From contig CAIPTO010000011.1 in NCBI GenBank assembly GCA_903867985.1, forward strand, positions 1 to 41,208: a stretch of 41,208 nt of DNA, in the 5' to 3' direction. The notes beneath the pieces were generated by a model, which saw only the letters and a program-made list of their open reading frames with translations, was not told the DNA's origin and made no database searches. Made by a program: the position numbers and the translations under genes. Origin of the DNA: an uncultured Elusimicrobia bacterium (GTDB lineage: Bacteria > Elusimicrobiota > Elusimicrobia > Elusimicrobiales > UBA9959). Shown here one piece after another: positions 32,059 through 38,391 of the stretch (position 1 is the first letter of the stretch; each line of letters opens with the position of its first letter).

Positions 32059-33504
32059 TTATTGAATCGTGTCGCTCAGCCCCACGCTTAATTGTGTGGT
32101 CAGCATATCAACGTAAGAGGACGGATAATAAATAAGCGCGCCGAGGGCCAAGCCGATGAGGGCAAGGGCCACAACGCTCGCCACCATGACGCGAGAGCCT
32201 TCCCGCGGGTTCGTTTCTTTGTCCTCGCCGAGAAAGATCATATAGAAAAGGCGAACGAGATATAAAAGCGTCATTATCGCGCCGGCCAGGAACATCATCA
32301 GCACCAGGATGCTGCCGTTCTGCGCCGCGCCTTTGAAGACCATGAATTTGCTGAAGAAGCCGCCGAACGGTGGTATGCCCATCACGGACAGAGAGCACAA
32401 GGCGAAGGCTATAGCGGTCCAGGGCATGGTTTTGATGAGGTCGCCCATTTTGGTGATATCTTTGGTGTGCGTATTCTGTTCCACAATGCCGGCGCACAGG
32501 AATAAACCGCCCTTGGCGACGCTATGCATCAGTATATAAAGGAGCGCTCCGGCGAAAGCGGTTTTGTTGCCAGAAGCCAGGCCCAGGAAAATGAAGCCGA
32601 TCTGGCTCACGGTGGAGTAGGCGATGATCCGCTTAATATCCTTCTCTATAAGCGCCGCTCCCGCCGCGACCAGGGCGCTTAAGCCGGCTATGATCAATAC
32701 TGCCTGAGAAAAAACCGGGTCGACCACGAAGGTGGCGCCGAAGAGGCGCGCGTAGGCGTAGACGCCGATCTTGACCAGCACGGCTGCGTGCAGCAGGGAT
32801 GTGACGGTGGACGGGGCGACGCCGGCGTCCGGCAGCCAGGTTGAGAACGGCAGGGTGGCAGATTTAGCCAGGATGCCGATAAGTATGAGCACCGCGGCCG
32901 TAAGTGCGATAGGCTCTCCGTGCAGAAGTCTCAGGTCCAGCGTGCCCTTGTCAAAATAGATTATCAGGATACCGATAAGCATGCAGAGAGCGCCAAAAAC
33001 AGTTACAAGGATAGTTTTATTGGCCTTGGAGACGTCCCTATCGGAACGGAAAAAACCCACCAGCCGCCAGCTGGCGAAACCGGTCATTTCCCAGAACACA
33101 TACATCCATATAAGATTGGCGGAGAAGACCAATCCCATCATGGAGCCGAGGAACAGGACCACCATTGCGTAATACTCGGTCTGGTTGTCGTAATGCGAGA
33201 TATAATCCACGGAATAGATAAGGATTATGGCGCTGACGAAAGAGGAAATGACGGCCATGAAGACTGAAAGCATGTCCGCATTGAGCACAAAATCAAAGCC
33301 CAGCGGGAAGCTTAAAGAGTAGGTCGCGGTCAGGCCGGTCAAGATGTGCGGAATCATTAAGGCGGCGGCGGCGAAGGTCACAAGTCCCAGCGCGACGGCG
33401 TACGCGTTGCGGGCTTTGACAGATATTTTAGCGGCTACGGGGACTAGAAGCGAGCCTATTATCGGTGCTGCTACTGCGATTTTTAGTGTGGTGACGAGGT
33501 CCAT
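32059..33504 (-). CDS. [NiFe] hydrogenase, short NuoL/M-like antiporter subunit, first gene
   Basis: This 481-residue protein has TLPFSTWLPDAGVAPSTVTSLLHAAVLVKIGVY, here cited only by its key PDA-x-x-PS and HAA elements, and EKDIKRIIAYSTVSQIGF. The SxLLHAA element is of the NuoL/MrpA type, but it lacks the lateral helix, so its exact counterpart (L or M) is uncertain. It is the first gene of the hydrogenase operon, with TATAAT 6 nt before the ATG and no usable Shine-Dalgarno. It has 49 nt to the next gene. Confidence 0.9.
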   Translation of the reverse strand: MDLVTTLKIAVAAPIIGSLLVPVAAKISVKARNAYAVALGLVTFAAAALMIPHILTGLTATYSLSFPLGFDFVLNADMLSVFMAVISSFVSAIILIYSVDYISHYDNQTEYYAMVVLFLGSMMGLVFSANLIWMYVFWEMTGFASWRLVGFFRSDRDVSKANKTILVTVFGALCMLIGILIIYFDKGTLDLRLLHGEPIALTAAVLILIGILAKSATLPFSTWLPDAGVAPSTVTSLLHAAVLVKIGVYAYARLFGATFVVDPVFSQAVLIIAGLSALVAAGAALIEKDIKRIIAYSTVSQIGFIFLGLASGNKTAFAGALLYILMHSVAKGGLFLCAGIVEQNTHTKDITKMGDLIKTMPWTAIAFALCSLSVMGIPPFGGFFSKFMVFKGAAQNGSILVLMMFLAGAIMTLLYLVRLFYMIFLGEDKETNPREGSRVMVASVVALALIGLALGALIYYPSSYVDMLTTQLSVGLSDTIQ

Positions 33505-33510
33505 AAATTA

Positions 33511-33516
33511 ATTATA
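33511..33516 (-). promoter_or_regulatory. Putative -10 box of the hydrogenase operon (leaderless)
   Basis: On the minus strand TATAAT is followed by TAATTT and the ATG of the first hydrogenase gene. Transcription would start at or beside the AUG. An AAGGAG lies further up, but it directly abuts another ATG and cannot serve the real start. No consensus -35 was found. Confidence 0.5.
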
Positions 33517-33580
33517 CAAAAAACAGAAACATCTCCTTAAATAATATATCTAATAATATTCATTAGTGGAACTTATAACC

Positions 33581-33718
33581 ATGCCATTTGCCTTTAGCCG
33601 TTTGCCATAGGCTATAATCCGTAAATCGTAAATCGTCAAACGGGAATAGCCAGACTACTTCTGTGAAAGTCAGATTACCGCGCCACTATTTACGTTTTAC
33701 GATTCACGATTTGCGATA
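33581..33718 (+). repeat. Composite heptamer fold-back upstream of the hydrogenase operon
   Basis: Nine heptamers run in one unbroken 7-bp register: first TTGCCAT-type words (ATGCCAT, TTGCCTT, TAGCCGT, TTGCCAT, AGGCTAT), then GTAAATC-type words (AATCCGT, AAATCGT twice, CAAACGG), at 33581-33643. A complementary arm for the second family lies at 33687-33718. The element is in the 236-nt gap between the carboxyltransferase and hydrogenase genes. Confidence 0.8.
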
Positions 33719-33740
33719 ATCATATCGCTACGCGCTATGA

Positions 33741-35375
33741 TTACAGCGGTATATTCCCCGTGTGCGCGTGAGAGCCGGGTCTGCGCTTGCCCGCCAGCAT
33801 GCGGAACGCGGTTATAAGGCGCAGGCGCGCGGTGGCCGGCTCAATAATCTCGTCAAGTGAGCCGGTTGAGGCCGTCTGATAAGGCGAAGCGAACTTGTCT
33901 GAATACTCTTTGGCCAGCTTCGCTCTCAGCGCTTCCCTGTCCTCCTCTTTGGCTTCCTTTATCTGCCGGGAGTAGAGGATTTCCACAGCGCCTCTCGGGC
34001 CCATGACGGCTATTTCGGCTGACGGGAGAGAAAAATTCAGATCACCTTTCATTAATTTGGAACTCATGGCGATGTAAGCTCCGCCGTAAGCCTTTCTGAG
34101 CACGAGCGTCACTTTAGGAACACTGGCTTCGGAATAGGCGTAAAGGAGTTTTGCGCCGTGACGGATTATGCCGCCGTGTTCCTGCGCCACGCCCGGCCAA
34201 TAGCCCGGCACGTCCACCAGAGTTAATATGGGTATATTGAAATTGTTTAAAAACCTGACGAATCGGGCTGCCTTGTCGCTTGCATTGATGTCCAAGGCGC
34301 CGGCCATGTGTGCGGGGTTGTTGGCTATTACTCCCACCACAGTCCCCCCAAGCCGCATGAAACCGGTGACGATATTCTTGGCGAAATCGTGGTGTACTTC
34401 AAGGAACCTGTGGTCGTCGGAAAGCCACCAGACGATGTGATGGACGCGGTAAGGCTTGCGGGGATCCACTTCGCAAAGCTTTTCAAGAAGCGGGATCTTG
34501 CGGTCGATCGGATCATTGGTTTCGTGCGCGGGAGGGGCCTCGTAACGGCTGGCGGGCAGGAAGCTGAGCAATTCTTTCAACTGGCGGAAGCAATCAGGCT
34601 CCGAATTAGCCACAAAATGGCAGACGCCGGACTTTGAGGCGTGGGTCATGGAGCCGCCCAGGGTCTCAAAATCCACTGCCTCGCCGGTCGCGGCCTTCAC
34701 GACCTCAGGACCGGTGACGAACATGTGGCTGATGCCCTTGACCATGAAAACGAAGTCAGTAAGCGCTGGCGAATAGACCGCGCCGCCGGCGCAGGGGCCG
34801 ACAATGATAGAAATCTGCGGGATGACGCCTGAGGACTTGGTATTGCGGTAGAAAATCTCGCCGTAGCCGTCAAGGCTGTCCACACCCTCCTGGATGCGGG
34901 CGCCGCCGGAATCCAGTATGCCGATTACCGGCATACGGGCTTCAAGCGCCATATCCATAATGTTGGCGATCTTGTCGGCGTGAGTACGGCCCAGAGATCC
35001 GCCCAACTGGGTAAAGTCTTCAGAGAAAAGCGCTATCGGGCGGCCGTTTACGCGTCCGAAGCCGGTTACTACTCCGTCGCCCTTGATGTGTTTATCCTTG
35101 ATGCCGAAATCAGTGCAGCGCGATTCCATCAGCAGGCCTATCTCCTGAAAGGAACCTTCGTCCACCAGATAATTTATGCGCTCCCGGGCGGTGAGCTTTC
35201 CCTTCTTTTTCTGGGCTTCTATCTTTTCTGGCGGGCCGCCGGCTGCCGCAAGCGCTGTTATCTCCCTGAACTTCTTTAGGGATTCCGGGACAACCCTGAT
35301 TTTTTTTGGGTGGCTTTTCTGGCCGGCCGCCTGCGCGCTCGCGCCGCTTATCGGGTCATCCATTAAATCGGTCAT
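33741..35375 (-). CDS. Acyl-CoA carboxyltransferase (PccB/MmdA-like)
   Basis: This 544-residue protein has the paired crotonase-fold halves of biotin-dependent carboxyltransferases. Markers are KLTARERINYLVDEGSF, DSGGARIQEGVDSLDGYG (first oxyanion loop), GPCAGGAVYSPALTDF, VDVPGYWPG and KAYGGAYIAMSSK (second oxyanion loop). It fits propionyl-CoA carboxylase beta chain or the alpha chain of Na+-pumping methylmalonyl-CoA decarboxylase. It has about 25 extra N-terminal residues. Start supported by GGAG eight nucleotides upstream. No biotin carrier, biotin carboxylase or membrane decarboxylase chain is in the window, so its partners are elsewhere. It could also make extender units for the synthase nearby (inference). 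Confidence 0.93.
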   Translation of the reverse strand: MTDLMDDPISGASAQAAGQKSHPKKIRVVPESLKKFREITALAAAGGPPEKIEAQKKKGKLTARERINYLVDEGSFQEIGLLMESRCTDFGIKDKHIKGDGVVTGFGRVNGRPIALFSEDFTQLGGSLGRTHADKIANIMDMALEARMPVIGILDSGGARIQEGVDSLDGYGEIFYRNTKSSGVIPQISIIVGPCAGGAVYSPALTDFVFMVKGISHMFVTGPEVVKAATGEAVDFETLGGSMTHASKSGVCHFVANSEPDCFRQLKELLSFLPASRYEAPPAHETNDPIDRKIPLLEKLCEVDPRKPYRVHHIVWWLSDDHRFLEVHHDFAKNIVTGFMRLGGTVVGVIANNPAHMAGALDINASDKAARFVRFLNNFNIPILTLVDVPGYWPGVAQEHGGIIRHGAKLLYAYSEASVPKVTLVLRKAYGGAYIAMSSKLMKGDLNFSLPSAEIAVMGPRGAVEILYSRQIKEAKEEDREALRAKLAKEYSDKFASPYQTASTGSLDEIIEPATARLRLITAFRMLAGKRRPGSHAHTGNIPL

Positions 35376-35402
35376 AGTTGGTCTCCATGATACAGGTTAT
35401 CG

Positions 35403-35452
35403 TTTGCCATTTGGGCGTCGCGCCCGCCATCGGCCATAAGCCATAGGCCGTA
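35403..35452 (+). repeat. Intergenic heptamer repeat, TTGCCAT/GGCCATA family, with hairpin
   Basis: TTTGCCATTT is followed by a perfect hairpin GGGCG-TCG-CGCCC (35413-35425) and then heptamers GGCCATA, AGCCATA and GGCCGTA (35432-35452). It lies between the phosphopantetheinyl transferase and carboxyltransferase genes, in a 170-nt gap. Confidence 0.65.
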
Positions 35453-35545
35453 CGCAGATACGGAAGTGACTTTTAAAAGATAGTTTTATTTTAGCAAGTT
35501 TGAAGGGGCTTGTCCGCTTTTCCGCAGAAGGTGGCCCCGCCTTTC

Positions 35546-36298
35546 TTATTGGCGGGCGCGGGCTATAGACAGGAACCAGTCCGGTTCCGGGGTGAAAGTG
35601 GCCAGGCTGAACGGCGGACTGCCCAGCTCTTCATAGCGTTTCAGGGCGGCTCTCGAAAATTTGGGAGACTCCCCCTCCAGGTTTATATCCAGCAGGTCGG
35701 CTTTAAGGCCGAGCCCCAAGGCTTTTAATAATGCTTCCTTTTGGGTCCACAGGCGTGTTGCCAGTTGAATAGTGGCGAGTGGATACTGATTAGGTGGTGG
35801 GGTGTCAATGTTCGCTTTTCCCGAACGTGCCGTAATTTCTTGCTGTCGTACTGCCGCGCTATTTATCAGTTCTTCCTTGTGGAAATAATCCTGATACCAA
35901 GCGTTGGCTCGCGGCTCGGCTTTTTCAAGGTCTATGCCGAGGAACACAGTGCCGGCCGAGCCGCAGGCGGCGGCGCAGAAGGGGCCGCTGTGGGTTATGG
36001 AGAGGAGGCGCTGGACTTTTCCGTATACCCATACCGGCCTTCCGGACAAGTCGTATGTTATCTCTATGGCAGAGAGCGGTATTTGCAGGTAAAGGGCTTC
36101 TTTAAGCAGGGTTTTGGCGGCATAACGCCCCCCCAGCCAGTCGCGCCGCCGCTTCTCTATCTTAAAGGAAGCGAATTTTTCCAATTCCGAATTTGAAAGA
36201 AAAGTTTCGGGCCCTGGAACGTTGTCGGAACGCAGAAGATTTATGCGTACCCCGTTCCCCAGGTCTGCAATAGTTCCGATTTGTATTTCGTCAGGCAT
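35546..36298 (-). CDS. Sfp-type 4'-phosphopantetheinyl transferase
   Basis: This protein (250 residues from the ATG at 36298) has the two hallmarks of Sfp/HetI enzymes: VFLGIDLEKA (Mg-binding D-x-E) and RLWTQKEALLKALG (W-x-x-KEA-x-x-K). Earlier KRRRDWLGGRYAAK and ISITHS-like SITHSGPF are also typical. It should load CoA-derived arms on acyl carrier domains such as those of the synthase at 41 kb. Between the two motifs lies an insert of about 25 residues coded by repeats (35764-35860). The start is uncertain: an ATG at 36373 has a better Shine-Dalgarno (GGAGG) but lies in suspected repeat sequence; the ATG at 36298 has none. Confidence 0.88.
   Translation of the reverse strand: MPDEIQIGTIADLGNGVRINLLRSDNVPGPETFLSNSELEKFASFKIEKRRRDWLGGRYAAKTLLKEALYLQIPLSAIEITYDLSGRPVWVYGKVQRLLSITHSGPFCAAACGSAGTVFLGIDLEKAEPRANAWYQDYFHKEELINSAAVRQQEITARSGKANIDTPPPNQYPLATIQLATRLWTQKEALLKALGLGLKADLLDINLEGESPKFSRAALKRYEELGSPPFSLATFTPEPDWFLSIARARQ
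35764..35860 (-). repeat. Heptamer and CAAGACAGC-type repeats inside the phosphopantetheinyl transferase gene
   Basis: Plus-strand words GTTGAAT, AGTGGCG, AGTGGAT, ACTGATT (35764-35791) closely match the intergenic element at 19316-19343. At 35839-35860 CTTGCTGTCGTACTGCCGCGC matches in part the 16-bp unit of 40989-41020. All are translated in frame, as NSAAVRQQEIT and NQYPLATIQLA. Confidence 0.75.
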
Positions 36299-36419
36299 AG
36301 TTGAAAATGTAACGCCGGCTGGTCGACTTTGGGTATTATCATCGCAGGATAGTAAAATCGGGTTTCTGCGCATCACCCCTCCAACTATGCCCGACGGTGG
36401 CTGCCAGTTCGGGGTCCCT

Positions 36420-36503
36420 GACAGGCATGAGGCCCATCGGGCCTGCGGTCGCCCGGCGACTTCGTGCCGGTTCGTCCTCGGCCCGATCCGACCCATGCCT
36501 GTC
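36420..36503. repeat. Long inverted repeat, candidate mobile or terminator hairpin
   Basis: GACAGGCATG at 36420 and ATCGGGCC (to 36443) are repeated in inverse order as GGCCCGAT and CATGCCTGTC (36480-36503), with a six-base mismatch between the two paired blocks. The enclosed part has a further hairpin, GTCGCC-C-GGCGAC. It begins 14 nt after the stop of the Na/Pi transporter gene, so it may end that transcript; its look is also that of a REP- or MITE-like element. Confidence 0.65.
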
Positions 36504-36516
36504 ACCGCTCAACACA

Positions 36517-38106
36517 TCAGCTTACCCGGACGGTTTTTAAACTATAGAAACGATTCAGGAGCCAGATGATCTTTTCCATTATTATCGTCAGGTCCAGCAG
36601 TGCCCCTTTGTCTTTGGCCGAGCCGAGGCTGTCGCTGTCCATATAGGCCTTGCGGAGCTGTTCCATGGACGGGCCATTGCCGGAACTCAGGTCCAGGAGT
36701 GTCCGGACCTGTTCCGGTGCATTCGTTTTTTCGGTCTCCGCGGCAAAGTTCAGCAGGAAGTCTAGTGACTCCATGCAGGCGTCTGAAAGTTTTTTTATTG
36801 ACGGATATGTCCTTGCCTGCGTGATAATTTTCATGCCTGAAGCGGTGCTATCGGCAAGTTGGTCAAGCAGGGCCTGGCGCGTCTGGAAGTATGCGTGATC
36901 TTTTGCCGTCTGAGTGGACATCGGCATAGCTGCCATCGCCGCAGTAGACGCCGCCACCTCGCGCGCAAGGGATTTGAAGGCCTCATGACGTGAGGCGAGA
37001 TCGGCGCTGCCATGCTTTTCTATTGCCGTAGAGACGAATGCCGCGATCTGCTCCAGCTCGCGCGTCTGTTCCAGGCGGATTAATTCCAGGCCGGTGTCGG
37101 GGTCCTGCGGCTGGAATTCCGACAGATATTTGGGATGGGCCAGGTCCTCCTCCTCCGACGGTGGGAAAGAACTCGCCAGCCATCTGATCAGCGGTCCGTT
37201 AATTGTAGTGAAGAAAATTGCCGAAGTCAGATTGAAAAGAAGGAACACCAGGGCGGTCTGATATCCCAGATCCAGCTTGAGCGAATTCAGCAGCGCCATT
37301 ACCAGCGGAACATGCAGATAGACCTCGATGTAATAGAGAAGGATGAAAACCGCGGCTCCGAATATATTGAATATATTCACAAACCGTAAGAGTTGCCGCG
37401 ATGTTCCGCGGAAAGCGGTTCCTAGCATCACCTTGAACATGGTCGAACCTATCGCGGCGCCATATATGAATAAAAACGCCTGCGGACCCGTCAGGATGTT
37501 CTCCCGCACCAGGCCGATCGCCACAAGCGCTACAGCCGTAGAGGATTGCGCTATAAATCCCAGCGCCAGACCTGCCATAATGGATAAAAGCGAGTAATTA
37601 CGGCTGAACGCCATAGCCCCGGTAAACCAAGTCTCCTGCTGCAGCGGTTTGACTCCGGCAGCCATCATCTCGATCCCAAAGAAAATCATTCCCAATCCCA
37701 GGCCGATGAGCAAATATGTGCGGTATCTCTCGTCTTTTATCAAATATAGCGCTATCCCGCACAACCCGACAATGAACATGACCTCCACGGAAATATTCAG
37801 AGAGACTATAAACAGCAAAACACAATTCCCTACACTAAATCCATTCAGGATAGCGATTGCCTGCGAGACATTGAGCGTCCCGGAGCTGATCAGGCTTGCC
37901 AAAATCATCAGCGCAGCTGATGTGCTTTGCATTACCGCCCCGGACCCCAGGCCGAATGCCACGGCCCGCCCGCGCGAGGAAATGAATCGCGTGGCAAGAA
38001 CCCGGAACTGCCGGCTGCCCAGTTGTTTGAGACTGGCTGAAAGCATCTGGACGCCCGTGAACATTAAGCCCAGGCCCAGAATTATTTTACCGATCACTTC
38101 GATCAT
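36517..38106 (-). CDS. Na/Pi cotransporter family protein with PhoU-like C-terminus
   Basis: This 529-residue protein has two inverted Na/Pi cotransporter repeats with the QSS-type motifs GAVMQSTSAALMI and GFIAQSSTAVALVA, about 8-9 membrane helices in the first 320 residues, and a helical cytoplasmic C-terminus (about 340-525) like PhoU. It would import phosphate with Na+, or export it. The ATG at 38106 (MIEVIGKIILG) is preferred; a GTG at 38121 adds five residues. The 285 nt upstream hold no gene and no clear element apart from a weak GCGGGCT/AGCCCGC inverted repeat (38332-38378) that may end the synthase transcript. Confidence 0.88.
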   Translation of the reverse strand: MIEVIGKIILGLGLMFTGVQMLSASLKQLGSRQFRVLATRFISSRGRAVAFGLGSGAVMQSTSAALMILASLISSGTLNVSQAIAILNGFSVGNCVLLFIVSLNISVEVMFIVGLCGIALYLIKDERYRTYLLIGLGLGMIFFGIEMMAAGVKPLQQETWFTGAMAFSRNYSLLSIMAGLALGFIAQSSTAVALVAIGLVRENILTGPQAFLFIYGAAIGSTMFKVMLGTAFRGTSRQLLRFVNIFNIFGAAVFILLYYIEVYLHVPLVMALLNSLKLDLGYQTALVFLLFNLTSAIFFTTINGPLIRWLASSFPPSEEEDLAHPKYLSEFQPQDPDTGLELIRLEQTRELEQIAAFVSTAIEKHGSADLASRHEAFKSLAREVAASTAAMAAMPMSTQTAKDHAYFQTRQALLDQLADSTASGMKIITQARTYPSIKKLSDACMESLDFLLNFAAETEKTNAPEQVRTLLDLSSGNGPSMEQLRKAYMDSDSLGSAKDKGALLDLTIIMEKIIWLLNRFYSLKTVRVS

Positions 38107-38391
38107 AATCACCCAAAACACTTCAGGATTACAGTTTTATAAAACACGCGCTTTTAAATCTGATGATGCCCGATGGGCCGTTGATGGCGCAGTAATTCGT
38201 GGCGCCCTGCATGGTGCAAATCTTTCTTTTAGCCGGGAGACTGTCCCGCATTTTATCTCTCAGAAATCAGGCTTATGGCGACAAGGCATTTTGTCTGATC
38301 TGCCGTAGCCTGAAAGTCCCGCAGGACACGGGCGGGCTGATTTTGCTGATACGGTTGAATTATGCGGTCCCAGCCCGCTTAGTTATACCGT

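Noticed and set aside
23866-33504. Respiratory complex I (Nuo)
   Set aside because: The D-like subunit has both CxxC nickel-ligand pairs and the B-like subunit has the hydrogenase-type CxGC motif. No NuoE, F or G is present. It is a hydrogenase.
33512-33532. Six-codon leader peptide (MFLFFV) before the hydrogenase operon
   Set aside because: An AAGGAG does precede it, but with no spacer, and the short frame overlaps the TATAAT thought to be the promoter.
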